DNA from: Brienomyrus brachyistius
Lineage: Eukaryota > Chordata > Actinopteri > Osteoglossiformes > Mormyridae
DNA: 64,000 nucleotides
Direction: 5' to 3'
NCBI RefSeq assembly: GCF_023856365.1
Contig: NC_064551.1
Span: 4,296,501-4,360,500 of the forward strand
Made by a program: the position numbers and the translations under genes. The notes under the pieces were generated by a model. That model ran no database searches and was not told the origin of the DNA. It saw nothing but the letters and a program-made list of their open reading frames with translations. Each line of letters starts with the position of its first letter. Positions within the stretch are counted from its first letter, which is position 1. This document shows positions 34,281-45,574 of the stretch, piece by piece.

Positions 34281-35660
34281 ATTGAGCTTCACCAATGCCA
34301 GATCCCTCGCCAACCAAACTGATGAACTGAGGCTGCAGGTGGCAACAAATAACATCGTCATGAACAGTTGCGTTCTGTTGATCGTGGAATCCCGGCTTCG
34401 CTCATTGATATCGGACTCTGCTATCTAGCTGACAGGCTACACGCCACAGCACCATGATAGGACCAGTTACTCCGGTAAGAGCGGGGATGTAAATAACAAC
34501 TGGTGTACAAACACAGTGACTGCTCCACGAACTTGGAGTATGTGAGTGTCAGATACAGACCCATATATCTTCCAAGAGAGTTTGCTGTGGTCATGATCAC
34601 CACTGTTCACATAGCACCGGATGCTACAAGAGGAGGATAGATGAACATCTGGACGGCAGCAATGACAGGCAGGTGTGGATGGGTTTCCAGTGTATAACCA
34701 ACTACAGGACCAGTTCCGGAGCTGTGGGAGGTGGTTTATCATTGGGCAAAGGAACTGAACCACTACTTTGCCCAGTTTGAGGTGGAACCACCAGAGGCAG
34801 CTAGACCTCATCCAGAAACCAACAACAATCTTCAGGGTGGAGAAGCATGAGGTGGGCGCATGTTGTGAGCTGTCAACCCACTTAAGGCAGCTGGACCTGA
34901 CTTCATCTCAGGACACGTGCTGAAGGACTGTGAGGACCAACTGGGCAGACTCTTCACCAGGATATTCAACCAGACCTTGTACCAGGCCACTATGCCACCC
35001 TGCCTGAAGTCCTCCATCATAGTCTTAAGTTCAGGCCAGTTCCACTGACCCCTGTGGTGATGAAGTGCTTCAAGAAACTCATCAGGAACCACATCATCTC
35101 TTTCATTCCTCCCATGTTTAATCCGTACCAGTTTGCCTACAGTGCAAATAGGTCTAAAGAGGATGGTGTGGCCACTGCTCTCCATGTTGTTCTGTCCCAC
35201 CTGGAGATGCAGGGGAGCTACACACGGCTGCTCTTCATAGACTTCAGCCCTGATTTTAATATCATCCTTCCTCATACACTGGTGACCAAACACTCCACCT
35301 GCCTTTGGATCAAGGACTTCCTGAGTGACCGCACAAGAGGGTTAGAGTGTGCCCCCACTTCTCCACACCCATTATCAATTTAAGTCTTTGTAATAGAATA
35401 GAATGACCAACCATATCAAAAGCTACACTATGGTCCAGAAGCATTATCAACGGGGACAAGGGAGGACCAGACCTGGGGAACTAGCTGAGCTAGTGAAGAA
35501 GGCACAAAAGAGACTCTACTTTCTGATGAACAACATCCCTGAGAAACTGCTAGTGTCCTCCTACCGCTGCACAGTAGAGAACATCCTGGCCTACTGTCTC
35601 TGTTCATAGTTCTCCAGCTGCACAGTAGCACAGGAAAGAGCTCCACAGGGTCATAGAGGT
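34281..35660 (+). pseudogene. Decayed LINE, L2/CR1-like (endonuclease and reverse transcriptase remnants)
   Basis: In order: an endonuclease-like stretch (FTNARSLANQTDELRLQV near 34285-34345, several stops), a reverse transcriptase stretch at 35054-35320 (NPYQFAYSANRSKEDGVATAL, then LLFIDFSPDFNII, equivalent to the family's FVDFSSAFNTI), and a C-terminal piece at 35490-35600 (AQKRLYFL...YRCTVENILAYC). The catalytic YADD region is missing between the last two. Multiple frameshifts and internal deletions. The clade assignment is from remembered motif style. Confidence 0.75.
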
Positions 35661-35739
35661 CGGTCAGCGGATAGTCGACTGTTGTCTCCCCTCACTTGAA
35701 GAAGTACATAGTTCCCATTATCTCAGGAACATCAACAAA

Positions 35740-35990
35740 ATTCTTACCCATTCCATCTCCAGCATCATTTAAACATTTGACTTTTAAACTGTTTGGTCCT
35801 GAACCGCTAGTTCATATTTTGGACTTGGTATGTTCCATTGGCCTGAATGTTATACATCTTTCTGGTATTGACCTAAATGCTTCTGATCAGCTAGCTGTCA
35901 CCTTCAACATTGATATTCCTATACCTATTTAGAAAAAATCACATAAAATAACCTTTCGTAAATCTGAAATATGTCTGTCCCTCTACTGTC
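35740..35990 (+). pseudogene. LINE endonuclease fragment
   Basis: Open stretch reading HILDLVCSIGLNV...ASDQLAVTFNI, resembling the GHTLDLV...SDH..V.F end of an APE-type endonuclease, but with SDH changed to SDQ. It may be the 5' piece of the LINE whose reverse transcriptase tail lies at 37912-38560. Confidence 0.55.
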
Positions 35991-36115
35991 TGAAAAATTC
36001 ACATTGCTAATGTCCAAATCTAAAGCTTACTCTCTGCACCGCTGAAAACTAGGCTTGTGTCTTTTACAAACTCTGCCCCCTGGTACAATACTGAGCTCTG
36101 TCAGATGAACTCCAA

Positions 36116-37223
36116 ATGACGACAACTGGAAAGACTGTTCTGCCTGACTCACCTGTTCCTGACCTGCTTGTCCCAGCGCCGGCCACATCGTCCAGCAAGG
36201 CTCTGGTCTCAGTGGCTGCTGTGTCACTGCCCTCTGAAGCTGCTTCTCTGCCCGAGGCCCCTGCTGCTGTGGCTGCTGCTCTGCCCGAGGCTCCTCCTGC
36301 TGTGGCTGCTGCTGCACCGCCCGAGGCGCCACCTCTGCTTCCTGCTGCAGCCTCGCCTCAGCCCAACCCTGAGGCGCCTGCTCCGCCCGAGGTCCTAACA
36401 CCGCCTTAACCTGTCCCTGATTTGCCCGTCCCTGATGCTCTGCCCAAGGCTCCTGCTATGGCATCGCCTCTGCCCACTGCACCGCCCGAGGCTCCTGCTA
36501 TGCCTCCGCCTCCCGCACTGCCTGAGGTGCTATCTTCGCTTCCTGCTCAGCTCCCCGTGGCTCCTGCTATGGTCCCTGGGGCTCCAGACCCAGCAGCTTT
36601 GGTTGCACCGCCCAATGTCCCTGCACCGCTGCCGCTGCCCACAGTTTCTGGCCCAGCACCTCGCTCCAAGGTCCCTGCTCTGGCACCCGTGGTCCCTGCG
36701 CCAGAGGTCCCTGCTCCAGGGCCCGAGGTCCCCATGCAAGAAGTTCCTGCTTTGGAACCAGTCCCTGTGCTGCCAGTCCCAGCGGCCGATGCGCCGCCTT
36801 GCGAGGGCCTAGTCCTGGCGGCTGATGCGCCGCCTTGCTAGGGCCCAGTCCCAGCAGCCGATGCACCACCCTGCGACACTCCGGTCCCAGTCCTGGCGGT
36901 TCCCACGGCGGAGGTCCAGACCCCGTGGCCCCAGTTCGGGCAGCTGACATTCTGTCTCCCCTAGTCCCTGCTCCACCAGCCTCAGTCTCCCTGGTCTCTG
37001 ATTCCTCTGCGGCAAATCCTTTGGCCCCAGCCCCTGTCCCCGTGGAGGTCCCTGATGGCCTGACCACCACTCATCTGTCCTTAATCAAGCTGGAAGAGGA
37101 GCTTGAGTGGGACCTCTCAGGGATCACCCTGACCACAACCTGGTCACCCCAGCCAGCGCCAGCGTATCACAGCGGATCTCGGCTGGGTTCCTGCCTCCCG
37201 GTCTCCCGTAAAGGGAGGGGTTG
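36116..37223 (+). pseudogene. Pro/Ala-rich frame, copy 1 (retroelement-associated, unknown)
   Basis: Three overlapping frames (36116-36409, 36422-36841, 36835-37224) read as one Ala/Pro/Glu-rich low-complexity protein broken by stops and shifts, with repeated PEAP and APxxP units. It ends in an acidic segment (KLEEELEWDLSG) shared with copies 2 and 3, followed by a polypurine AAAGGGAGGGG tract like a retroviral-type primer site. I do not recognise the protein. Confidence 0.45.
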
Positions 37224-37509
37224 ATTCCCTGGCACGCCTTTGCCCTCCCAGACTCCAGCTCGGCAGGTGCCCCCGACCTCACCTGTGGCGTCTTGTCGGC
37301 CAGCAGTAGCCCAGTCTCTGATGCCTCGTCGGTCAGATGCCTCTGATGCCTCGTCATGGCTGCACCCCCGCCTGCCTTGGCTACAGTTCCCTCTTCTTCT
37401 CCGCCAATGTCCCCTTCAGCTCCCTCCTCACCACCAGCCCTTTTACCTGCCCCATCACCTTCCTCCTCGTCTCCTATAGCCCCGGCTTCAGTCTCACGGT
37501 AACCTGCAT

Positions 37510-37830
37510 TAGAGGTCTGCGCAGGACTGATTTTTCATCCCGCTCCCACACACTCCCGCAAGTTTCTGTCCTGCTCCCGCCCGCTCCCGCAGAAATGTGT
37601 AGTATTTCGACCCGCTCTCACCCGCATCTGTTCTGGTTTATTCCGCTCCCGCCTACTGAATCCCGCAAAGAAGGCTGGTGGAGTATAGGGTGAGCCAAAA
37701 ATACCGTCCGCTGGACCTGTTTGCTTTTGGTGACCCTACCAGGGGCATAAAGCCCCGGAGAACTTAGTTCCTGGGATCACTGGAACATGCAAACACCTTG
37801 ACTCCAGCTACGATAAGGTATCAGCTTCAG
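37510..37830. repeat. CCCGC-rich repeat, probable transposon debris
   Basis: CCCGCTCCCGC motifs recur at irregular spacing from 37545 to 37660, followed by a short block ending in the TTA microsatellite. It resembles non-autonomous fish DNA-transposon ends but no terminal repeat pair is visible. Confidence 0.35.
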
Positions 37831-37835
37831 GAGAG

Positions 37836-37837
<2 letters not shown>

Positions 37838-37870
<33 letters not shown>
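37838..37870. repeat. (TTA)n microsatellite
   Basis: About ten uninterrupted ATT units ending in AATAAAAC. Confidence 0.95.
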
Positions 37871-37911
37871 AAAACTTTTTATCACTAAATGCTTAGAAAG
37901 CCGAGGTTCTG

Positions 37912-38560
37912 TTGTTTTGTGGCAGGTCTGCAAATAGGAATTTTTTAATCTCCGCACTTCACTCCAAGGGGCTGAACTTTTCCCTCAGCAGCTCAGCTCG
38001 TAACCTAGGTGTCATCTTAGATAAAACCCTCTCATTTAAATCCCATGTAAATGCAGTATCGAAGGCATGCTTCTTACAGCTATGCCAAATCACCAAACTC
38101 CGACGATTTCTTACTATTCAAGACACAGAGAACTTGGTACATGCCTTTGTATACAGTAGGACAGACTACTGCAATGCTCTGCTATCTGGGAGCAGACACT
38201 GCACATGAAATACCTTGCAGCGTATTCAAAACGCAGCAGCTCGAATTGTCACCAGGAGCAGGAAGTTTGACCACATAACCCCTGTTCTTAGTTCCCCGCA
38301 TTGGCTTCCTGTTAGGTTTAGAGCTGACTTCAAGATTCTCCTACTTACATATACGGCTCTTAATGGTCTAGCTCCTGCCTACCTGACAAAATTACTTCAA
38401 GTTTACAAGCCACGTCGTCCACTCAGAATACAGAACACAGGCTTCCTTGTCGTTCCATATATAAATAAAGGGAGAGTGGGCTGCAAAGCATTTTGCTACA
38501 GGGCCCCTATATTGTGGTTTACCCACCTATGTTCGGGATGCAGATTCGGTCTCAGTCTTC
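37912..38560 (+). pseudogene. LINE reverse transcriptase C-terminal region
   Basis: Reads NLGVILDKTLSFKSHV, RRFLTIQDTENLVHAFVYSRTDYCNALLSG, then after a one-base shift QRIQNAAARIVTRSRKFDHITPVLSSPHWLPV and LTYTALNGLAPAYL. This is the well-known C-terminal part of a fish non-LTR retrotransposon polymerase. The palm domain is absent. It is cut at about 38585 by the start of a TAAR cassette. Confidence 0.85.
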
Positions 38561-38584
38561 ACTTTAATTATGGCAGCTGCTTTA

Positions 38585-39969
38585 CAAGTCATTTGTATCT
38601 ACTAGAACCCTCATGTGAGAAGTGTCTATAAATGTTGGGGTGATAGTGTAGAGGGCACTAAAATCTGAAGTGAAAATCCTAGTGATGCCAACGAAGCTTC
38701 CTGAGGCCTTTGCTGTGTTTTTGAGCGCAGTAGATGGTTTGATTTGGGTTCATGCTTTGAGATCTTTTTTGATCAGAGACGACAATCTAGTGGAGTTTGA
38801 AAATACAGCAATTTATTCATGACACTTTCTTTGGCCATTACTAGAAAACATGTTTCTGACAGTCATGTGAAGTTTATTTCATCTTTCTTGCTTCTATTGC
38901 AACCATACTTTGTGTCAGTAGGTGGTGCTATTATCATTGTGTATGTTTACACACAACGCTAAACTTCCACTGGGAAGGGAATCATAGATGAAAGGCTATG
39001 ATGGTGTAGATTTCTATGGCCTAGTTAACCCAGATACAGCCTGTAAAGCTTTTATGCTGTATGATGTTAAACATCGAATAGCAGCATCATTTTGTTGAAC
39101 CAGTGTATTGAATCATTTACAATTTGTTAAGGTTGTTTAATGCAGATTACATGTTTCAGGCCATCTTTGAATATAAAGATCCCTGTTCCTGATTCAGGGT
39201 TCGGCTGTACAGCTTGCAGTGTCTGTAGCAGTCTGTCAGTGTAAGGGTTCACCATTCTGCCCTCCTGTTTCTACTGTAGCTTTCAAACAATTCTGCTTTC
39301 TCTGCTCTGCAGGCAGGGACGGATTACGGACCGGGCCAGCGGGGCCGCTGCCCAGGGGCCCTTGGGGTGCAGGGGGCCCGTGGGGCCCCTAGCCCAAAAC
39401 AATTTGCAACGCTTATCAACAATGTATTTTCGTTTGTCTATTTTAGAGGGCCTACATTCTTTGATCCTCTGCCTACAAGGGCCCCTGACCCTATAGGTAG
39501 GGCGTTTGGCTGCCAAGGGCCCTTGAATTGTGGTGGTTGTGGTGGTGGTGATGGGGGGGGCCCTCGCGAACGTTTTGCCCAGGGGCCCACACAACCCATA
39601 ATCCGTACCTGTCTGCAGGTACAAGCATCAGTACATCAGCAGCCAGCTGGTCTTGGTCCCTCACAGGTTATTATCCTGTAAACATCAAATGAGTTTCTGT
39701 TGTCTGTCCTCTGTTAACTTTGAGCGATTTTTACTCTGATTTATAATGAAGGGTTGTACCTCTCGAATGTTTCGGTGCTTTGGGGCAACTACTGTATTTT
39801 CATGCAAAATATGAAAATGACACTGAATTTAAATGTCACCATTCAATCACCATTTTTCACTCACATTTTCTTACTGACAATTTTGAAGAATCAAAGTAAA
39901 CAGGAGAGAAAAACGGTGAAAATCAGTTTGAATCAGGAGCCAATGTGGAGGATATATTATATATATATA
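38585..39969 (+). repeat. TAAR 3'-flank cassette, copy C5
   Basis: Collinear with C2-C4 from the CCTCATGTGAGAAGTG motif onward and with full core. Interrupted by a hAT MITE (39314-39611) and closed by a Tc1 element. Lies on the 3' side of the receptor at 41764. Confidence 0.88.
39314..39611. mobile_element. Non-autonomous hAT element (MITE), 298 bp, 8-bp target-site duplication
   Basis: Terminal inverted repeats CAGGGACGGATTA and its near reverse complement TAATCCGTACCTG, flanked by exact 8-bp duplications TCTGCAGG (39306-39313 and 39612-39619). An 8-bp duplication with CAGGG-type ends is characteristic of hAT. The interior is GGGCCC-rich and non-coding. All other cassette copies show the intact empty site. 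Confidence 0.92.
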
Positions 39970-41138
39970 CACTGAACAAAAATATAAACGCAACACTCTT
40001 GTTTCTGCTCCCATTTTTCATGAGATGGACTTAAAGACCTACAATTCATTCCAGATACACAATATTACCATTTCTCTCAAACATTTCTCACAAATCAGTC
40101 TAAATGTGTGATAGTGAGCACTTCTGCTTTGCTGAGATAATCCATCCCACCTCACAGGTGTGCCACATCAAGATGCTGATCTGACATCATGGGTAGTGCA
40201 CAGGTGTACCTTATACTGCCCACAATAAAAGGCCACCCTGGAATGTGCAGTTTTGTCTCACAGCAAAATGCCACAGATGCCACAAGCATTGAGGGAGCGT
40301 GCAATTGGCATGCTGACAGCAGGAATGTCAACCAGATCTGTTGCTCGTGCATTGAATGTTCATTTCTCAACCATAAGCCGTCTCCAAAGGCGTTTCAGAG
40401 AATATGGCAGTACATCCAACCGGCCTCACAACCGCAGACCACGTGTAACCACACCAGCCCAGGACCTCCACATCCAGCAGGTTCACCTCCAAGATCGTCT
40501 GAGACCAGCCACTCAGACAGATAATGCACGGCCCCATGTTGCAAGGATCTGTACACAGTTCTTGGAAGCTGAAAATGTCCCAGTTCTTGCATGGCCAGCA
40601 TACTCACCGGACATGTCACCCGTTGAGCATGTTTGGGATGTGCTTGACCGGCGTATACGACAGCGTGTACCAGTTCCCACTAATATCCAACAACTTCGCA
40701 CAGCCATTGAAGAGGAGTGGACCAACATTCCACAGGCCACAATTGACAATCTGATAAACTCTATGCGAAGAAGATGTGTTGCATTGCATGAGGCAAATGG
40801 TGGTCACACCAGATACTAACCGGTTCTGAGTCCCCAGACCCCCAATAAAGCAAAAAACTGCACATTCCAGGGTGGCCTTTTATTGTGGGCAGTATAAGGT
40901 ACACCTGTGCACTACCCATGATGTCAGATCAGCATCTTGATGTGGCACACCTGTGAGGTGGGATGGATTATCTCAGCAAAGCAGAAGTGCTCACTATCAC
41001 ACATTTAGACTGATTTGTGAGAAATGTTTGAGAGAAATGGTAATATTGTGTATCTGGAATGAATTGTAGGTCTTTAAGTCCATCTCATGAAAAATGGGAG
41101 CAGAAACAAGAGTGTTGCGTTTATATTTTTGTTCAGTA
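39970..41138 (+). mobile_element. Tc1-like element with about 285-bp terminal inverted repeats
   Basis: Starts CACTGAACAAAAATATAAACG and ends with its reverse complement, last base changed, flanked by TA on both sides (39968-39969, 41139-41140). Arms 39970-40254 and about 40851-41138 are nearly identical, so the insertion is young. The interior carries a shortened transposase frame. Paralogous sites near 24755 and 49780 are empty. Confidence 0.95.
40253..40819 (+). pseudogene. Internally deleted Tc1 transposase, frame still open (188 aa)
   Basis: The first ATG-led frame keeps the N-terminal helix-turn-helix DNA-binding part (residues about 10-70, with MSTRSVARALNVHFSTISRL and a GRPR-like PRVTTP linker). 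It then jumps at about residue 85-90 directly to TDNARPHVA (second catalytic Asp) and SPDMSPVEHVWD (third residue Glu). The usual product is about 340 residues. The segment with the first catalytic Asp and the GGSVMVW strand is deleted, yet the frame is preserved. It cannot catalyse transposition but could in principle still bind the terminal repeats. Confidence 0.88.
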
Positions 41139-41140
41139 TA

Positions 41141-41763
41141 TAATTTATATAGCAGTCCAGGCATTAATTGCAGATAGCCAGTATTGATACAGTAACTAAC
41201 AGATTTAGGAGTCAGTATCAGAGGTGTGGTAACATTGATGTGTGAGATGAGAAAAAACTGTGACATAAACCAGAAGATATTCAGCAGTATTTCACCTGGA
41301 CTCTTAAATTGTAGTGATGTATCTGTCTAATGCTTGGGGGCTGTGGGGCAACTCTATTAACGTATAACCTGAAAATGGCACGGAATATAAATGTCACAAT
41401 TCAAACACAGTTTTGCACCCACATTTTATTACTGACAAGTTTAAAGAACCACAGTGAACGGGAGAGAAAAATGGTTCAAAATAAGTTTGAATTAGAGGTA
41501 AAGTATGTAGTACAGCATATATAAGTTATGAAGTGGTGTTAATTTTGGAAAAAGAGAAAAAACAGTATTTATTATAAACCGCTCCATCTGTGCTATTTCC
41601 TGACATTGAAGGCAGACAGTCAGTGATGATAATTACAGATACAGGATACAGGAGTCAGTATCAGAGGAGCAGTAACATCGATGTGGGAAATGAGGAGAAA
41701 AGACAGAAACCTCAGTCACACTGTACATTTACCAGCATTTAACCTGGACCCTCGATAGTAACA
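41141..41763. other. 3' flank of the 41764 receptor
   Basis: Contains two tandem diverged versions of the receptor-downstream sequence (GGCAGATAGCCAG...GAGTCAGTATCAGAGG at 41160-41240 and 41610-41690), a local duplication not seen at the other receptors. No coding signal. Confidence 0.55.
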
Positions 41764-42759
41764 TTAATCAAAACTGTTTAATATTTTACTAAAGGCTTTT
41801 CTCAGTGACTCCCTAAACCATTTAAATAAGAATGAATAAATGATGGGATTCATTCCTGAATTTAAATAGCAAATCCAAAGAAGAATCTCATACAGGTACG
41901 GTGTGGATGAACCAGTGACTGGGTCTATTATTATGTATATAAAAGAGGGCGACCAGCAGGACAGGAACACAGCAGTAACTATGCCCAGTGTCCTGGTGGA
42001 TTTTTGCTCCATCTTAGACAGAACGATTGTGGTCTTTTCCCGCTTCTCAGCAATAAGAATGGTGACCTGAATTGAACGGGCTTGTTTATGTGCAATAACT
42101 AGAATTTTCAGGTAGAGGCCAAGCATAAATAACCCTGGGATGAAGAAAAGAAAAAGGGAAGATAATATGCCTGACACCTTGTCTAGTATCACAGCACACC
42201 TTCCCTCACAGTTAAACTGTGTGAGGTAAACATCCTGAATTATCAAGCTGTTTAGCTCCATCCCAAAGCCAATAAGGGCGGAAAGAACCCAGCAGGTCAG
42301 GATCATGTACTTTGCAACACGAGTTGTAATCAAAGTGTGATACAGCAGAGGCTGAGAAACAGCAACGTATCGCTCAACAGAAATCAAATAAAGCATAAAA
42401 ATTGATGCTCCGGTGAGTGAAAAATCTATACTGGAGTGTACCTTACAGAACCAGTCACCCAAATACCAGCAGGTTTCCAGGGAGCGTATCAGGCTAGGCG
42501 GCATGACCACTGCCCCCACGAGGAAGTCGCTGACAGCCAGGGAGAGGATGAGGTAATTGGTGGGAGTGTGCAGCTGTTTGGAGTGGGATATAGTAACGAT
42601 GACGAGGAGATTTCCCAGCACAGTGAGGAGCACGGTGGCCCCTAACAGAACATACAAAGAGGCTCGTATTGTGGTTGGATAAACGTGCTTGAGGCAGGAA
42701 GTGTTTGAGGATTCGAAGCAGTAGTGTACATTATCATTCCAAGAATGGTTGTTTTTCAT
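41764..42759 (-). CDS. TAAR-like GPCR, subfamily B, intact, D3.32
   Basis: 331 residues with all structural landmarks at the same numbers as the 30705 receptor. Distinctive residues: D112 (3.32) kept, Val at 107 (CKVH), TM3 pocket FSLTG, ERY, Ser at 6.51, Cys at 7.42, with W7.40 and Y7.43 retained. The N-terminus starts MKNNHSW, resembling subfamily A, whereas the C-terminal half and flanks group with 49999 and 56258. The frame extends upstream to 42843 without an ATG suited to initiation. The in-frame ATGCAG there is itself the splice acceptor (exon begins 42801), so MKNN is the start. Probably an intermediate between the D3.32 and E3.32 receptors. Confidence 0.93.
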   Translation of the reverse strand: MKNNHSWNDNVHYCFESSNTSCLKHVYPTTIRASLYVLLGATVLLTVLGNLLVIVTISHSKQLHTPTNYLILSLAVSDFLVGAVVMPPSLIRSLETCWYLGDWFCKVHSSIDFSLTGASIFMLYLISVERYVAVSQPLLYHTLITTRVAKYMILTCWVLSALIGFGMELNSLIIQDVYLTQFNCEGRCAVILDKVSGILSSLFLFFIPGLFMLGLYLKILVIAHKQARSIQVTILIAEKREKTTIVLSKMEQKSTRTLGIVTAVFLSCWSPSFIYIIIDPVTGSSTPYLYEILLWICYLNSGMNPIIYSFLFKWFRESLRKAFSKILNSFD

Positions 42760-42801
42760 TGTTTTATGTTCCAAAGGATAAAAAAAAACAACCTTTGCAA
42801 C

Positions 42802-44488
42802 CTGCATGGGGAAAAAAAGAGAGATTTTAACCTGCACAACCACACCGGTCCTGCATTTAAAATGAACTTTTTCATGTTATTATTATTTTTTCTCAGAAGT
42901 ACTATGGTAACTAATCATTTGCAAAGTCCACATCTCTCATTACATATACACACATAAATATATTGTGTAAAATTTTGAATGAAAACATTTTTTTTTTTTG
43001 CCTGAAATCAATCAGCCAAAACCGCTGGAGACTTCATGATATCTGTCATTATCACATCAGTCTTAACGCAGCATAATGTTATGACAATGTGCTGCAATAC
43101 ACAGGCGGTGTCAGATTTCAATTCTTTCTAAATTTTGAATATTTGTTTTTTTTTTTCCATGTACCATCAATTTCTGTGTGTACATACATACAGCACTGTG
43201 CAAAAATCTTAGGCAGTGAAGGAAAATTATGGTTATATGATCGTTACACTGCAGCAGGGCTGGATTAAGAGCATTAAGTGCCCCTGAGCAACAGCACACA
43301 TGACGTCACGTCAGAAAGAAACGGAGCTGATTGGTGGCTCACAGAATGCATGTAACACAGTGAAAATGCTACACAGGCTTTTCAGTGGCTGCCAAAGAAC
43401 AATATACTTCCATCCATTGTCTATACCTGCTTGTTCTGTGCAGGGTCATGTGGTTCTGGGGGACTGAGTCTATCCCAGAAGCTACCAGCACAAGGCAGGG
43501 AATAACACAGGACGGGGCACCAACCCATCTCAGGGCAAACACAGCCACACTCACACACACACAACTGGGTAACTTCATTTTACCTTAGCATGGTTTTGGA
43601 CTGTGGGGGCAAACTGGAAAGCCCAGAGGAAACCCCACGGCGACAAGGGGAGAACATGCAAACGTCTCACATGTGGAGCCGGGGCAGAGTCTGAGACTCA
43701 GATCCCAGAGGAAGCGGCGAATCCCTGCTTCACCGTGCCGCCCCCGAACAATCATATCAAGTATATCAGACGTTAATTCGCATGAACTTGTTAAAAGACA
43801 TTGTTGAATGGGAGCGGGGGGGATTAGGAGGGGCTGCCCTGCTTGGTGCCCCCTGAGAACATGGTGCCTGCTGCCATGTGCTGAAATGCTCGCGTGGGTC
43901 AGCATTGCAGGCATGCAGACACATAGTAAAAGAACCGGTTTGAGCCGCCCCTCCCCCGGAGATTTTTTATAATTGATCAAGAAGCAGGCAGATATTTTGA
44001 ATCCCTCTCGAAATTTATTTGAGACCCTACAGAAGTGGACCCCCCACCAGTCTGCAGAATCTACAGAGAGGCACCTATCAGTAGGGCAGCTGGACACCCC
44101 AAGAAATTTATTTCTGGCTACAGGCCTAGAACTTTGGCATAAATCTATGTATCCAGCAAGATATCTGTAACTGTTTTGGAGAAAATAAGAAATTCTGTTA
44201 ACTTTTATTGTCATTATTCAATTACATTCATTCCAATGTTAAATAATTTAAATAAATAATTAGAAAAAAATTTTCTCTGAGAAAATGTGCTCTTACTATG
44301 TAGATAAAAAGCTTAAAACATTTTCTTTGACTTGCTAAAACTTTTGCACAGTACTGTATACTGTATCCTGTAAATATTATCTATAAATTTTCTAATTTAA
44401 ACTGCAACAAGATAGGACTCAACAGATACAACATTTTGTACAGCAGCTGAAAGCAATACAAGAGTAAGACCTTGTGAACCATACAGTA
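42802..44488 (-). other. Predicted intron 1 of the 41764 receptor
   Basis: About 1.7 kb, larger than in subfamily A. Holds the older V-SINE at 43410-43746 and sequence repeated in the two other subfamily B units (GCACTGTGCAAAAATCTTAGG at one end, ACTTTTGCACAGTACTG at the other, which form a short inverted pair). Confidence 0.5.
43410..43746 (-). mobile_element. V-SINE, older subfamily
   Basis: Minus-strand element with diverged head (GGCGGCACGGTGAAGCAGGG), conserved core GTTTGCATGTTCTCC and a CCATCCATTG-type tail. The orthologous copies at 51462 and 57719 show that it was present before the subfamily B units duplicated. Confidence 0.8.
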
Positions 44489-44621
44489 CCTCCGTGTGAA
44501 GTCCTGCAGCAGACTGACTGGGCAGTAGAGAAGCCTCTCTAATATACCATCATCACCCGATACTTCGTACCCTGTGACCAATGCAGTCTTAGCTTTCCCC
44601 AATAGTGTTCATTAACCAATC
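44489..44621 (-). promoter_or_regulatory. Promoter and short exon 1 of the 41764 receptor
   Basis: CCAAT at 44616-44620 within a TGATTGGTTAAT context, TATATTAG (plus strand 44539-44548), and a donor-like GGAG/GTACTG with the exon ending at 44490. The spacing matches subfamily A (TATA to donor about 57 bases). The donor is weaker than the GTAAGA of subfamily A, so the exact junction is less sure. Confidence 0.5.
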
Positions 44622-44639
44622 AGTGAATAGGCTGCCCCC

Positions 44640-45574
44640 TTGAGTAAATGATCTTTATTGCAATGTTTTTGGCAAATATTACAGCAGTGTTTGATAGTAA
44701 CTAAACAAGACAACAATTGCAGGTGCAAACATTACTTACTCACTGGAGACATTTGTTTTCCTTACTGCCAAGGCTTCGAGACACAAACACACTGCCCTCC
44801 CCCTAAGTCAAGGCCCAAGAGCACATATGTGCCAAGTCATCTCTGCTGTCATGTTGAATCTGTCACCTGAAGTGGCCACCTTACAGACTGGGGAAAGGCA
44901 ATCTGTAGGGGAGCGAGGGGTGAGCTGTGCCAGTCTACAGAGTGACCTTAAAGCGAGGCCATGACAGGAATACTGTCACCAACTAAAGTACGTACAGTAC
45001 ATATATTTCAGGATGTGGTGCATCTCTGGGAACAGTCACTCTGGATCTGAAATACAGCATTTAAGAAATATAGCTTTCTGGAAAAAAAGGGGTCTCGTGA
45101 GACAACTTGGCCCCGGTGTTGGATAAGTTGTACCTTTGGAGAGAATACAGTACATTGGGGTCAATCGTGCCATTGATTATTGAAGTAAAACCGTATATTT
45201 CCATCTCAGAATCTGTAATTCTATATAAAAGCTAGACAAATTCAATACAAAATTGCTCACTGAAGGTTTATTTAAAGTTATTTAACAACATCAAAGGCCA
45301 ATTTTCTACAAGCCTTGATTGTGTACAGGAGTGTCTTTCTGGGGCTGGCATGGCAAGGCCATTCTTACATGTCCATCACCTTAGAGAGCTTATCAAAGAA
45401 CCCCCCCACCTTGTGCCTATTCAAGGCAGTAGCTCTCTCTACCAAGAGAGGTTGCTTCCGGAGTGCGGCTTGACAAAATGTGGCGTGCTTTAAAGGCCGC
45501 AAACCAATCACGTCCTAGAAAAGATTAGCATTAGCATATTAGCATATCTCTTAATTTGTCCCTTATAGAGCCAT
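44640..45574. other. Upstream flank, no gene recognised
   Basis: The first 600 bp are repeated at 58960-59540. The rest is unique, with AT-rich and poly-C stretches. No coding signal. Confidence 0.55.
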
